A stretch of DNA of 64,000 bases from the NCBI GenBank assembly GCA_023415635.1, contig JAEZJV010000068.1, positions 62,001 to 126,000 of the forward strand, in the 5' to 3' direction. The notes under the pieces were generated by a model. It saw only the letters and a program-made list of their open reading frames with translations. It was not told the DNA's origin and did not search any database. Within the stretch, counting starts at the first letter, position 1; the number at the start of each line of letters is the position of its first letter. Below, piece by piece: positions 34,643 to 44,333 of this stretch. The DNA comes from Bacillota bacterium. Lineage in GTDB: Bacteria; Bacillota; Clostridia; Lachnospirales; Lachnospiraceae. A program made the position numbers and the translations under genes.

Positions 34643-35872
34643 TTATCTGCATTGCTGCATGTCATAGCCGGTCGGACTCTGGAAGATTCTAAGTTCGAAA
34701 TCCTTGGCTATGGAGAAGATATGATCAAAAATATCTGATTGAATTCTCTCATAGTTCTCCCACTTGGTATCATCCGTGAAGGCATAGATTTCTAACGGAA
34801 GCCCATTCTCTCTCTGCGGAAGCTGGCGCACGAGCTGATTCATCCCCTTATGCAGCTGTGGATTATTCTTTAAGTAATTTTCAATATATGCTCGGAAGGT
34901 TCCGATATTGGTCAACTGTTTTTTATTGATATCAAGCTCATTCTCATTATATTTTTTGTTATAATTATTCAGCTCCATCTCCTTCTCTTCAATATAATCC
35001 TTCAATAAATCCATCCTTTTAAATTTCTCAATCATCTCTGGAGAGCAAAAACAGATACTATTGACGTCAATGATAATCGAACGCTTAATCCTGCGACCAC
35101 CGAACTGAGTCATACCTCTCCAGTTTTTGAAAGAATCCGCAACCATGGCATAGGCTGGAATTGTCACGATAGTTTTATCAAAATTCTGAACCTTCACAGT
35201 ATTTAGCGTAATATCAATCACGTCTCCGTCCGCTCCGTATTTCGTCATCTCTATCCAATCTCCGATACGCAGCATGTCATTAGAGGTCAACTGAATTCCT
35301 GCAATGAAACCCAGAATGGAATCTTTAAATACAAAGGAAAATAAAGCTGCAAGAGCTCCAACTCCTCCAATCAGGTAAAGTGGATTCTGTTTCATCAGAA
35401 TACCAATGACAATAATACCTACAACAATATAGTATACTATTTTAACAACCTGAAGCAGGCCTTTGATCGGCCTTATCTTAGAAATCGGGTAGTTTCGATA
35501 GATATCATCTGCCGCATCGAGAGTTGCTCCAACCACAAAAAGGGATACAATACAAATATATACCGCGCACCCCTGCTGGATATAGGCTCTGATTTCCGTC
35601 GAAAAGGCAGAGGAAAAAATAGTAACGATAATTCCCGGAGCAATATTGGCAAGCCTGGTGAATACCCTTCGATCATACATGATCGTAACCCATAGGTTTT
35701 TATTATGATAAATTACATTTTTAAAGATTCTTAATATAATATTTTTTAGGATAATATTAACCATAATACAGGTAAGTATAATGATGACAGCAATAATTAT
35801 ATAGGAAAGATTGCTTTCCAATCGCTCATCCATGTTTCTGCCTTCCAGCAGACCTCTGATATTATCAAGCAT
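34643..35872 (-). CDS. YbdG-type MscS-family mechanosensitive ion channel
   Basis: 409-residue membrane protein that should open under membrane tension and protect against osmotic shock. Five hydrophobic segments in the first 190 residues; then the MscS pore and beta domain with FKDSILGFIAGIQL, RIGDWIEM and the YbdG-specific KYGADGDVIDITLNTVKVQNFDKT and FKNWRGM...GGRRIKRSI blocks. Length fits E. coli YbdG (about 415). Ribosome binding site AAGGAG. Monocistronic with its own terminator. Confidence 0.92.
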   Translation of the reverse strand: MLDNIRGLLEGRNMDERLESNLSYIIIAVIIILTCIMVNIILKNIILRIFKNVIYHNKNLWVTIMYDRRVFTRLANIAPGIIVTIFSSAFSTEIRAYIQQGCAVYICIVSLFVVGATLDAADDIYRNYPISKIRPIKGLLQVVKIVYYIVVGIIVIGILMKQNPLYLIGGVGALAALFSFVFKDSILGFIAGIQLTSNDMLRIGDWIEMTKYGADGDVIDITLNTVKVQNFDKTIVTIPAYAMVADSFKNWRGMTQFGGRRIKRSIIIDVNSICFCSPEMIEKFKRMDLLKDYIEEKEMELNNYNKKYNENELDINKKQLTNIGTFRAYIENYLKNNPQLHKGMNQLVRQLPQRENGLPLEIYAFTDDTKWENYERIQSDIFDHIFSIAKDFELRIFQSPTGYDMQQCR

Positions 35873-36368
35873 CGTTCTATCCAGCTCCTTTTCCTGAATT
35901 TATTATCCCTTATTTTACTATCATTAAGAATAACTGTCAAATTATAACCTTACAACTCCTGTAATGATTGATCATTCCCAGCTAACTACTGGTTTTAAGC
36001 CACATCCTCTTCATATACCAATTAATCAACTGCTTTTAGCATACAAAGTCTTCCGTGTTCTGAATCTGATTTATGTTATTTCCATTTTCACCACCTCCCA
36101 AACATTATCTACCATTATTTACTATCAGGGCTATCCTATGCATAAAAATCTCATAAACCCTGTGATTCTATGGAAATATGCAGGATCAATTTTTATATGT
36201 GTATTATTATTTTAACCGAATTATAATGTTTGATAAATCGGAACATGCTATACTCATATTATTATCATATGGCTTCAAACAGGATTATGTAATTATATTC
36301 CTGAATATAGAAGCAACTGTGATTTAAGCAACTATAGTTTCTGCTAGATTAAGCAAGGAGGTAATTTC
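35873..36368. other. Intergenic region between divergent channel and Ca2+-ATPase genes
   Basis: 496 bp, AT-rich. It must hold the promoters of both divergent genes, but I could not pick convincing hexamer pairs. A plus-strand reading of 83 codons at 35964-36215 has no ribosome binding site or family features and is not taken as a gene. Confidence 0.4.
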
Positions 36369-39026
36369 ATGTGGTTTTCTAAATCACAAAGTGACGTAGT
36401 ACAGGAATTCGGTGTTAATCCTGCTAATGGCCTCTCCAGTTCAGAAGTAAAAGCCCGTCTGGAGAAATATGGTTTCAATAAGCTGAAGGGAAAACCCAAA
36501 AAAAGCATCCTATCTCTGTTCATTTCCCAACTTAAGGATATGCTGATTTATGTACTTCTGGCTGCAGCAGTTATTACATTTATCATCGGTGAAATCGCTG
36601 ATTCTGTTATCATATTGCTCGTCGTTATACTAAATGCAGTGATCGGTGTGATACAGGAGTATAAAGCAGAGAAGGCTGTCGAAGCCCTTCAGAAGATGAC
36701 AACTCCCAAGTCCGTTGTAAGACGTGATGGTACCATTTTGGAAATCAATTCTGAGGAGGTAGTACCAGGAGATATCGTTATCCTGGATGCAGGAAGATAC
36801 GTCCCTGCTGATTTAAGATTGATTGAAAGTGCAAATCTCCAGATTGAGGAATCTGCTCTGACCGGAGAATCCGTTCCAACCAATAAGGATGCTTCCGCCA
36901 TCTTCTCTGATCCCAAGACTCCTGTAGGGGATAAATCCAACATGGCTTTCTTATCCACTCTGGTTACCTATGGACGTGGGGAGGGTATCGTTGTCGCTAC
37001 TGCAATGGATACAGAAATCGGAAAAATCGCAAAAATTCTTGAAGACGATCACGACGAGATGACTCCACTACAAAAGAGATTGGATGAGCTGGGACGTATT
37101 TTAGGCTTTCTGGCTATCGGTATCTGTGCTTTAATCTTTATCATTGCACTGATTCAAAAACGGGATCTTTTCGAAATGTTCTTAACAGCTATCAGTCTGG
37201 CTGTAGCTGCCATCCCGGAGGGTCTTGCAGCTATCGTTGCAATTGTACTGGCTTTAGGTGTCACACGCATGTCAAAGATCAATGCAATCGTAAAGAAGCT
37301 ACCTGCTGTTGAGACCTTAGGCTCCGTTAATATCATCTGCTCCGATAAGACGGGTACTCTTACACAGAATAAGATGACAGTGGTAAAGCAATACACCTAC
37401 GGACATTTATCAGATGTATTACAGACAGAATCCAATTTAACTGCCACACAGGATGAAGCTCAGCTGATTACATCCTTTGTACTCTGCTCCGATGCCACCT
37501 ATGAGAACGGTCAGGGCACCGGCGATCCCACTGAGATTGCACTGATTGTCCTTGGAGATAAGTATAATCTGACTAAAGCTGATTTAAATAGCCAGCATAA
37601 AAGAGTATCGGAAAATCCCTTTGATTCTGACCGTAAGCTGATGTCCACTTTGAATAACTGGAATAACGGTTACCGGGTTCATACCAAGGGTGCAATAGAT
37701 AATATATTAAAGCTCTCCTCTTCCGCTTTAATAGACGGTAAGGTTGTACCTCTGACAGAAGAAATAAAGAGAACTTATCTTCAGATTACAGAAGAAATGT
37801 CCGATCAGGCGCTTCGTGTACTCGGTGTAGCTTATAAAGATACCTCCGAGCTTCTTGAGCCTAGGGATATGGAAAAAGATCTGACCATCATAGGTCTGGT
37901 AGGAATGATTGATCCTCCTAGACTGGAGGTCAAGGATTCGATTGCGGAGGCAATCCATGCCGGCATCCGTCCAATCATGATTACCGGTGATCATAAGAAT
38001 ACCGCTGTAGCTATTGCCAAAGAGCTGGGAATAGCCGAAAGTATTGAACAAAGCATTACCGGTGCAGAGATTGATCAGCTGTCCGATGAGGATTTTGCAA
38101 GCTCCATCAATCGTTACAGAGTATTTGCCAGAGTATCTCCCGAACATAAGGTTAAGATTGTCAGAGCCTTCAAAGCTCAAGAAAATATAGTCTCAATGAC
38201 AGGTGACGGTGTAAATGACGCTCCCTCTTTGAAATATGCTGATATCGGTGTTGCTATGGGTATTACGGGAACAGACGTTGCCAAGGGTGCCAGTGATATG
38301 ATATTAACCGATGATAATTTTACCACAATTGTTCATGCGATCGAGGAAGGAAGAAATATTTATAACAACATCAAGAAATCAGTTATCTTCCTGCTTTCCT
38401 GTAATTTAGGAGAGGTGATTACGATATTCTTCTCTATCCTGTTTAACTGGCCTATCCCGCTTATAGCCACTCAGATTTTATGGGTAAATTTGATCACTGA
38501 CTCGCTGCCTGCCATCGCTCTTGGTATTGACCCCGGAGATAAAGATGTCATGAAGCAGTCGCCGCGTAATCCTAAGGAAAGTTTTTTTGCACAGGGGGCT
38601 GGCGTCAGAGCGGTCGTCGGTGGAATTTTAATTGGAATCTTAACTCTAGTTGCATTTTATTATGGTTTATGGGAGCATGGCTATACACTCGGAGACGGTA
38701 TTGTTCCAGAGGAGGCCTTACCCTATGCCAGAACTATGGCCTTTGTGGTATTGGCAGCATCCCAGCTGTTCTATTCCCTATCCATGCGTAATTTTGATAA
38801 GTCCATTATTAAAATCGGTTTATTTAGTAATAAGATCTTAGTTGGTGCAATTATTATAGGCATCTTTTTACAGCTGGTTGTCATCTCAGTTCCCGTCCTG
38901 GCAGGGGCTTTCGGAGTTCATAACCTAACCCTTACCGATTGGGGTATCGTACTCATCTTCTCGTTGATCCCTCTTCTGATGAATGAGATTATCAAATTAA
39001 TTTATAGTAAATCTAAAAAGGCCTAG
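36369..39026 (+). CDS. Calcium-translocating P-type ATPase (P2A/SERCA-like)
   Basis: 885-residue P-type pump that exports Ca2+. Visible: cation ATPase N-domain, M1-M2, actuator TGES (165-168), M4 PEGL (283-286), phosphorylation motif CSDKTGTLTQN with Asp326, KGA in the N-domain, TGD and GDGVNDAP of the hinge. In the membrane, NLGEV in M5 and NLITDSLPA in M6 keep the SERCA Glu and Asn/Thr/Asp Ca2+ ligands, so Ca2+ is favoured over Na+/K+. Starts at 36369 after AAGGAGG. Single gene with a terminator at 39091-39126. Confidence 0.95.
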   Translation: MWFSKSQSDVVQEFGVNPANGLSSSEVKARLEKYGFNKLKGKPKKSILSLFISQLKDMLIYVLLAAAVITFIIGEIADSVIILLVVILNAVIGVIQEYKAEKAVEALQKMTTPKSVVRRDGTILEINSEEVVPGDIVILDAGRYVPADLRLIESANLQIEESALTGESVPTNKDASAIFSDPKTPVGDKSNMAFLSTLVTYGRGEGIVVATAMDTEIGKIAKILEDDHDEMTPLQKRLDELGRILGFLAIGICALIFIIALIQKRDLFEMFLTAISLAVAAIPEGLAAIVAIVLALGVTRMSKINAIVKKLPAVETLGSVNIICSDKTGTLTQNKMTVVKQYTYGHLSDVLQTESNLTATQDEAQLITSFVLCSDATYENGQGTGDPTEIALIVLGDKYNLTKADLNSQHKRVSENPFDSDRKLMSTLNNWNNGYRVHTKGAIDNILKLSSSALIDGKVVPLTEEIKRTYLQITEEMSDQALRVLGVAYKDTSELLEPRDMEKDLTIIGLVGMIDPPRLEVKDSIAEAIHAGIRPIMITGDHKNTAVAIAKELGIAESIEQSITGAEIDQLSDEDFASSINRYRVFARVSPEHKVKIVRAFKAQENIVSMTGDGVNDAPSLKYADIGVAMGITGTDVAKGASDMILTDDNFTTIVHAIEEGRNIYNNIKKSVIFLLSCNLGEVITIFFSILFNWPIPLIATQILWVNLITDSLPAIALGIDPGDKDVMKQSPRNPKESFFAQGAGVRAVVGGILIGILTLVAFYYGLWEHGYTLGDGIVPEEALPYARTMAFVVLAASQLFYSLSMRNFDKSIIKIGLFSNKILVGAIIIGIFLQLVVISVPVLAGAFGVHNLTLTDWGIVLIFSLIPLLMNEIIKLIYSKSKKA

Positions 39027-39090
39027 TACGAAATGCTTACTTTATAGCGTAAGCTAAAAATCAGGAGCAGCCTCAGAATAGTTATGGAAA

Positions 39091-39126
39091 AAAGAGAACG
39101 GATTAATCCTTGGTCCGTTCTCTTTT
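39091..39126 (+). terminator. Rho-independent terminator after the Ca2+-ATPase gene
   Basis: AGAGAACGGA with its complement TCCGTTCTCT (about 39093-39102 and 39114-39123) and an 11-nt loop, followed by TTTTAT. About 65 bp after the stop. Confidence 0.85.
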
Positions 39127-39289
39127 ATAATTCTTCTACCCTATTAACAATGCCCTTATCTTTTGCTGTAAAAGATCTCCACCTTTCTAAGTTGCTATCG
39201 ACAAATTTCATTCAATAAATTATTCAAGCTATGTTGACGAAACAGCTTATAATAATTATAATCATTCATAGATGAAGGAGGGTTACCCC

Positions 39290-39895
39290 ATGGGAAGTCA
39301 ACAGATTCGAATGCCCAAACAACAGCGTTCCATTGAAAAAAGAAATAGAATTATTGATGCCGGTTACCGGCTTTTCTGCGAAAAGGGTTATCATAATACG
39401 AATACTGCCGAGATAGCAAAGCTTGCCGGGGTATCTACCGGAATCGTATATAATTATTTTAAAGACAAGAAAGACATTTTCCTTTATGTGATTGAAGCTT
39501 ATGAAAACAATATTACTACTCCTATCTTTGAATTGCTTGCGAGGATGCCAAAACCGATCGATCTGCCCACTGCTTTGAGATCCTGTATCAGTAGCCTGAC
39601 GGAGTCCCATACTATGAACAAATCAGTTCATGAAGAAATGCAGGCACTCTCTCATACGGATAAGGAAATCAGCGAATTATTCTATGATTATCAATCAAGT
39701 ATTGCTAAGGATATCGTAAAGCTGATGGAGGAGAACGGCCTTCATCCTACAAATGCTTATGAAAAGGCGCACCTGATCGTTGATATGATAGAAAATTTGA
39801 GTCATGAGATGGTATACCACCGACATGAATATTTAAATTATGATGTAATGACAGATGTAGCAATTAACGCAATTGTTGACATGATTACCAGCTGA
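39290..39895 (+). CDS. TetR/AcrR-family transcriptional regulator
   Basis: 201-residue repressor: N-terminal helix-turn-helix (TAEIAKLAGVSTGIVYNYFKDKKDIF, about residues 38-63) and an all-helical ligand domain. Start at 39290 has GGAGGG 7 nt upstream. It precedes two fluoride-channel genes on the same strand, but a terminator lies between, so control of those genes is possible, not shown. Ligand unknown. Confidence 0.92.
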   Translation: MGSQQIRMPKQQRSIEKRNRIIDAGYRLFCEKGYHNTNTAEIAKLAGVSTGIVYNYFKDKKDIFLYVIEAYENNITTPIFELLARMPKPIDLPTALRSCISSLTESHTMNKSVHEEMQALSHTDKEISELFYDYQSSIAKDIVKLMEENGLHPTNAYEKAHLIVDMIENLSHEMVYHRHEYLNYDVMTDVAINAIVDMITS

Positions 39896-39938
39896 AAAGG
39901 CTGATGACTTCTTTTTAACAGGAGCATCGGCTTTTATT
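39895..39938 (+). terminator. Rho-independent terminator after the TetR gene
   Basis: GCTGATG (39900-39906) pairs with CATCGGC (39925-39931), extended by A/T pairs, and is followed by TTTTATT. It overlaps the TetR stop codon. Confidence 0.7.
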
Positions 39939-40013
39939 CTTTCATTAATTCGATCCTGCACGACTTTATGGCGAACTGATGTTAAATTTTTAAATATAAG
40001 GATGAATATACGA

Positions 40014-40412
40014 ATGAAAAAATATATTTTGACAGGACTTATGGGCATTGCCGGAGCATTATTCAGATACTTATTCTCATTGCTCTTTCATGGAGAACTT
40101 CCCCTGGGAACTCTTTTGGTAAATATAACAGGTTGTCTGCTCCTGCCTTTTATCTTTATCTTTATCCGTGAGCTTGGATTTTTCTCAAATGACCTGGTAA
40201 ATGCCATGGGCACAGGCTTTATCGGTGCATTTACCACTTTCTCTTCCTTTTCTGTCGAGATGATACAAATGATGGAAAATAAGAAAGTCACCACAGCGCT
40301 CTCCTATTTTTTTGTCAGTACCGCAGGAGGTCTGCTTACAGCCTACATCAGTACCCTATTCAGTCATTATGCTATAAGGAAATTTGTTAAGAAGAATTCT
40401 TTCGAAGGTTAA
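40014..40412 (+). CDS. crcB1: Fluoride channel FluC/CrcB, first copy
   Basis: 132-residue, four-helix membrane protein that lets F- leave the cell. Family blocks: GALFRYLFS at the N-terminus, LPLGTLLVNITGC (the Asn of helix 2), and GFIGAFTTFSSFSVEM (the Phe/Thr pore motif). Start at 40014 with AAGGATG upstream. A second, shorter copy follows 71 bp downstream. Firmicutes with two adjacent crcB genes usually build one heterodimeric channel. Confidence 0.9.
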   Translation: MKKYILTGLMGIAGALFRYLFSLLFHGELPLGTLLVNITGCLLLPFIFIFIRELGFFSNDLVNAMGTGFIGAFTTFSSFSVEMIQMMENKKVTTALSYFFVSTAGGLLTAYISTLFSHYAIRKFVKKNSFEG

Positions 40413-40483
40413 TCCAACCAGAATTCCTATTGAGTACTTAAAAAGAGTATCTGATTTCGAACATAAAGATAGGAGGGTAAAAA

Positions 40484-40834
40484 TTGTTGCTTAATTGTAT
40501 TCTTGTAGGCGTCGGCGGAGGGTTGGGTGCCGTTTTACGGGTTGCTGCTTCAAATAGAATGAAAAAGTTTACGAATCGTCATTTACCCCTACCTACTTTT
40601 CTGATTAATGTGCTCGGCTCCTTCCTTCTCGGCTTCCTTCTTCAGTATCAATCCGGAAGTACTGCCAGATTATTATTTGGAACCGGTATATTAGGCGGGT
40701 TTACCACCTTTTCAACCTTTCATTACGAAGCCGTCAGCCTGCTACGGGGAGATAATAAAATCACTGCTATTCTGTATGTACTGCTTTCCTTATTCTTCGG
40801 TCTGGCAGCGGCCTGGGCAGGCTTAACTATATAA
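40484..40834 (+). CDS. crcB2: Fluoride channel FluC/CrcB, second copy
   Basis: 116-residue partner of the preceding protein: GGGLGAVLRVAAS, LPTFLINVLGSFLLG (Asn in helix 2), and GGFTTFSTFHYE (Phe/Thr motif). TTG start at 40484 with AGGAGGG 6 nt upstream; the TTG codon next to it is an alternative. No fluoride riboswitch was found upstream of either copy. Confidence 0.9.
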   Translation: MLLNCILVGVGGGLGAVLRVAASNRMKKFTNRHLPLPTFLINVLGSFLLGFLLQYQSGSTARLLFGTGILGGFTTFSTFHYEAVSLLRGDNKITAILYVLLSLFFGLAAAWAGLTI

Positions 40835-40923
40835 AATTCCTCGTGAATATTTCAAAACCGGTATACACCAAATATTTCCTGCTTGAATTCTTCATGCGCC
40901 TAAAGCCTCTGTTAATAATTCAC

Positions 40924-40959
40924 AAAGGCCTGCCCTCCGAATAGGAAGGGCAGGCTTTT
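40924..40959. terminator. Bidirectional terminator between convergent genes
   Basis: GCCTGCCC (40928-40935) pairs with GGGCAGGC (40948-40955), extended by TCC/GGA with one bulge, and flanked by AAA and TTTTAT. Serves the plus-strand crcB pair and the minus-strand WG-repeat gene. Confidence 0.85.
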
Positions 40960-41019
40960 ATATCACTGATAGCAGCTAAGCAATCATGGCGTACTCTGGG
41001 TGCAGCGAATTTGTATCTG

Positions 41020-43998
41020 TCATTTGGCTTTAATAACGGTAATTTTCGCATTATCCGGAGCAGAGCCTGTGTACTTCCAGACCGTGATCTTTGTACCGTT
41101 GTCACTCTTTTGCCCGCCTGCGTTAACAGTCAGCTTCTGATTTTTGTAGTTTCTGATTGTACAGAATGAAGAATACTGATTAATTCTCCATTTAGGCGAA
41201 GTAGAGTCTACACCGCCCGTCCCGAATGAGAAACGGTCTCCATTGTTATATACTCCCCATGCTGCACCACCGTTGTAGGTTATGTCGTAGCAAGGCCCAC
41301 GCTCGGCATCATAGTCTACCAATTTCACTGTAAAAGGATAGCCAGGCTTTTTGTCCGAAAGCTCCACCGGGTAGTTAAAGCCGTCCTTCACAGGATAAAG
41401 ATATTTACCGTAGATCTTAAAATAATAATCCCCGTCTTCAAGTATGTTTCCTGAGCTTTCACCTATCACTTTGACCTCAAAGGAGAGGGAATATTTTGTA
41501 CCAAGATATAGGACTTCAACCTTTATTACACCCTCTGTGGTAAATGGGATTCCTTGTGTCAGTTCTACTGAACCGGAGGTGAAGAACGTCAAATCGGAAC
41601 TAGCCGCCGTAGTTACATCCCCATTATCATATTTAAGGTAAACCAAAAGCCCTGTCGTATCAAAGCCCTCGCCGACCCGGTACATCATCTTTTCCGGATA
41701 CTCTCCGATGGTAACCTGTTTGAGCGTTGCCATCCCCACTGAGGGAGTTGTAGGCTTCTCAACCGGAGTGGCAGGCAGGCTCTTTCCCTCTCTGGCGAGT
41801 CTTGAGGCGTTGATATAACCAACCCTATCACCGCTTACTACGAGCGTACAGTCTTCGCTTCCGGCCATAGGGTATAGAATCTTTCCATCTGGCCCGTAGT
41901 AAGTGTTATTGGTTGCAAAGGTACCACGGCCTGCTGCATTCAAACCAGATAATGGGACTGACACTTGCTTGCCGGTGTCCAAATCAAATAGAGCGTACAT
42001 TTTGTCACTGACCGGATATGAGATCACCCCATTCACTGAACCCAGCATCCCCTGACGGAAGCTAATACTCATTCTGCTGTCGTATTGGCATGGCAGCGTT
42101 ATTTTTTTGGCTTTAAAGCTATATACACCCCATTTACCGCTGTCCGCATCCTGTATGGGCATATAATAATCCATCTCGACGTCACCGATCATGCTATACT
42201 TACACGGTAAAAGCGACTTACCTGAGGTGTCAACCATACCCCACTTGCCACCCTTCTTCACCATTATGTAAGCGTTCTTTGACTGTGTCCATGAAGGAAA
42301 CATATTGGATAGGTCGCTACCGCCTCCCGCAGAGATCTCCTCGTACTCAAAGGGAAGGATTATCTTGCCCTGCAGGTTGACAAGCCCCCACTTAGGCTTG
42401 GTTTCGGTTCCCTTATTCACCCAGAGGGTGTTCTTGGTGCTAACATCAGAGGCGGCGACACCCTGCAGGTTTTTATTATTATATACCGTTCCTTTATTTA
42501 CAGACACAATACTCTTAACTTTGACCTTACTGGCTGCATCATAGTTATAAACTGTCTCGCTCATTATGACATGGCCGTTCACAGGGAAGCTCCTGCTTAC
42601 ATGAGTATAGCCGTTCTTTCTATACGTAACCTTTGTCTGCGTGCCGGAGATTAAAGTTCCGTTCGTGCGGTAAATAGCGTTATCATTGATCAACACATTT
42701 TGCTTGTCATCATAAGTTATAATGTTGCTTCCCATTTCACCGAAAAAAGGCACAATTGTTTTATTAGCGAAGCTTACAACTCCGCGTGAGGCACCTCCCT
42801 CTCTCAGACCCGTATGCTTGCTGTTAAGGGTTATAGCCATAGATAATTTTGGGATAATCTCCATTTGCGCTTTCTCGGCAATCCAGCCGACCGCAGAGTT
42901 ACCTATTATGCTTCCATGGTACTTAGCGGGTATGATGACGCCTTTTGGTCCCACGATACCAGTTTCAATATGTGAGTCAAACATAATATCGTCACTCGAA
43001 TCAGATCTCATATGCAGCATTTCCTTCGAAACTTTGGCATAAGCCAAATACGGTCCGGATTGAGGATAGTTGTCGAACACGTTATAGGGATACGCCTTTG
43101 GCAAAATCTCTTTACCATTTTTGTCGATGATTTGAGCGTAATTAAGGGTAACGAAATTAGAATTACTTTCGGAAACAGTATAGGTACTCGGCTTACCGTA
43201 CAAACCGCTTATTCCTTTCAGTGTAACCTTTTCTGTCTTTCCTGTATTCACTAATGCGTATCCGTCACGGAAGTCGTAAGCTATAATTTTGTCGTCCCCT
43301 GTTGACCATAAATTTCCTGCAGGAGATGTGTAGGGGGTGATGTACTTATTCGGAGCGACTATTTCCTTGCCTAGCTTCAAGTTCCAATAGCCAATATAAT
43401 ATGTGTTCGAGTAACCAAAGGAGTCCTTGTCTTTCGAACCCACACAAATACGGCTCACACCCTCGGATGGCAGTCCAACCACATCGTATTTGCAAGGAAT
43501 GACTTCCTTACCCGTACTGTCAAGAAGACCCATCTTTCCGTTACGGACTGCCTGAACATACCCATTGATGAATATGGTTTCTGTTGACTTGTTCTGATTG
43601 GTCTCCCCCTTGTGGTCATCGTCCCAATAATGCGCCTCTATCCTATCGTAAACAGGCTGAACCACCCATACGCCGTAGCGGTCGACGAGTCCGTACTTGA
43701 CATTGGTTAGGTTTCCATGGACATCCAAGTCACCTACGGGTACTTTGCGAAGCCCGGAGTCATCAAATAACGCCTCAAGGGTCTTCTTATACTCTGTCTT
43801 AGATCCAAGCCAGGTAACATCGTTCTCATTGTAAGCCGGACCATTGTTTTTTTCGTTATATGCCAAACTATTCAGAATATCCTCCGAACCCGTTGACATA
43901 GAGGTAGGTGTAGCGACTCCAGCATTCACAGGTTCAACGAACCCGGTCAGTACCATACACAGAGTGAGCAAGATGCTCATTAGTCTCTTTTTCATCAT
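41020..43998 (-). CDS. Large secreted WG-repeat protein with Ig-like and lectin-like C-terminus
   Basis: 992 residues. A signal peptide (about 1-26, ending VNA) points to export. Residues about 90-740 carry many WG repeats, short units with patterns such as GLVDRYGVWVVQPVYD, GLLDSTGKEVIPCKYD, GLVNLQGKIILPFEYE and GMVDTSGKSLLPCKY. A bacterial Ig-like domain follows (about 757-850; MMYRVGEGFDTTGL), then a 140-residue module with beta-trefoil/ricin-like character (QKLTVNAGGQKSDNGTKITVWKY). WG proteins are often surface-bound; function unknown. Start at 43998 after GGAGG. Bases are somewhat richer in G+C than in neighbours, a possible sign of transfer. Monocistronic. Confidence 0.8.
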   Translation of the reverse strand: MMKKRLMSILLTLCMVLTGFVEPVNAGVATPTSMSTGSEDILNSLAYNEKNNGPAYNENDVTWLGSKTEYKKTLEALFDDSGLRKVPVGDLDVHGNLTNVKYGLVDRYGVWVVQPVYDRIEAHYWDDDHKGETNQNKSTETIFINGYVQAVRNGKMGLLDSTGKEVIPCKYDVVGLPSEGVSRICVGSKDKDSFGYSNTYYIGYWNLKLGKEIVAPNKYITPYTSPAGNLWSTGDDKIIAYDFRDGYALVNTGKTEKVTLKGISGLYGKPSTYTVSESNSNFVTLNYAQIIDKNGKEILPKAYPYNVFDNYPQSGPYLAYAKVSKEMLHMRSDSSDDIMFDSHIETGIVGPKGVIIPAKYHGSIIGNSAVGWIAEKAQMEIIPKLSMAITLNSKHTGLREGGASRGVVSFANKTIVPFFGEMGSNIITYDDKQNVLINDNAIYRTNGTLISGTQTKVTYRKNGYTHVSRSFPVNGHVIMSETVYNYDAASKVKVKSIVSVNKGTVYNNKNLQGVAASDVSTKNTLWVNKGTETKPKWGLVNLQGKIILPFEYEEISAGGGSDLSNMFPSWTQSKNAYIMVKKGGKWGMVDTSGKSLLPCKYSMIGDVEMDYYMPIQDADSGKWGVYSFKAKKITLPCQYDSRMSISFRQGMLGSVNGVISYPVSDKMYALFDLDTGKQVSVPLSGLNAAGRGTFATNNTYYGPDGKILYPMAGSEDCTLVVSGDRVGYINASRLAREGKSLPATPVEKPTTPSVGMATLKQVTIGEYPEKMMYRVGEGFDTTGLLVYLKYDNGDVTTAASSDLTFFTSGSVELTQGIPFTTEGVIKVEVLYLGTKYSLSFEVKVIGESSGNILEDGDYYFKIYGKYLYPVKDGFNYPVELSDKKPGYPFTVKLVDYDAERGPCYDITYNGGAAWGVYNNGDRFSFGTGGVDSTSPKWRINQYSSFCTIRNYKNQKLTVNAGGQKSDNGTKITVWKYTGSAPDNAKITVIKAK

Positions 43999-44264
43999 GT
44001 TGTTCCTCCTTCACAGAATTACTCCATATATAGATTGAATTTCGTATCTTCAGATTATCAAATATTTCTTTAAATAACCGTCGTCTGCATGAAACATTAC
44101 TTTTTCGACATGAAATCAAATGATCAGGAATATAATCTGTATTCACTTTCCTTTTTCCGAGGTAAAAATAGTAGCTATTTATTCGATTGAAGGACTAGTT
44201 GTAAAGCTAACATTTTAAAATGATTTGAAACACGTTCTATCTTTATAGAAAATAATTTTGATTT
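43999..44264. other. Upstream region of the WG-repeat gene
   Basis: No gene. AT-rich leader and promoter zone of about 270 bp; no convincing -35/-10 pair could be chosen. A TGTCGAA heptamer (minus strand, 44104-44110) matches the Spo0A box but such a short match is weak. Confidence 0.35.
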
Positions 44265-44322
44265 TAATAAAAAAGGAGCTGTTTCAAACCTAATTAATCA
44301 ATTAGTTTTGAAACAGCTCCTT
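44265..44322 (-). terminator. Strong rho-independent terminator
   Basis: Perfect 16-bp stem (44273-44288 with 44307-44322) and an 18-nt loop; on the minus strand it runs into TTTTTTATT. It closes the carbohydrate operon that ends with GH43 at 44334. Confidence 0.92.
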
Positions 44323-44333
44323 CAAACGCACAA

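Noticed and set aside
35964..36215. 83-codon plus-strand reading before the Ca2+-ATPase
   Set aside because: No ribosome binding site and no recognisable motif; the region is AT-rich and must hold two promoters.
39896..39925. GGCTGATGACTTCT resembles the 3' part of the fluoride riboswitch, upstream of crcB
   Set aside because: The required 5' GGxGATG hairpin and pseudoknot partner are missing, and the segment forms the TetR terminator overlapping its stop codon.
44104..44110. Spo0A-box-like TGTCGAA upstream of the WG-repeat gene
   Set aside because: A seven-base match is expected several times by chance in 64 kb; no second box or clear promoter nearby.
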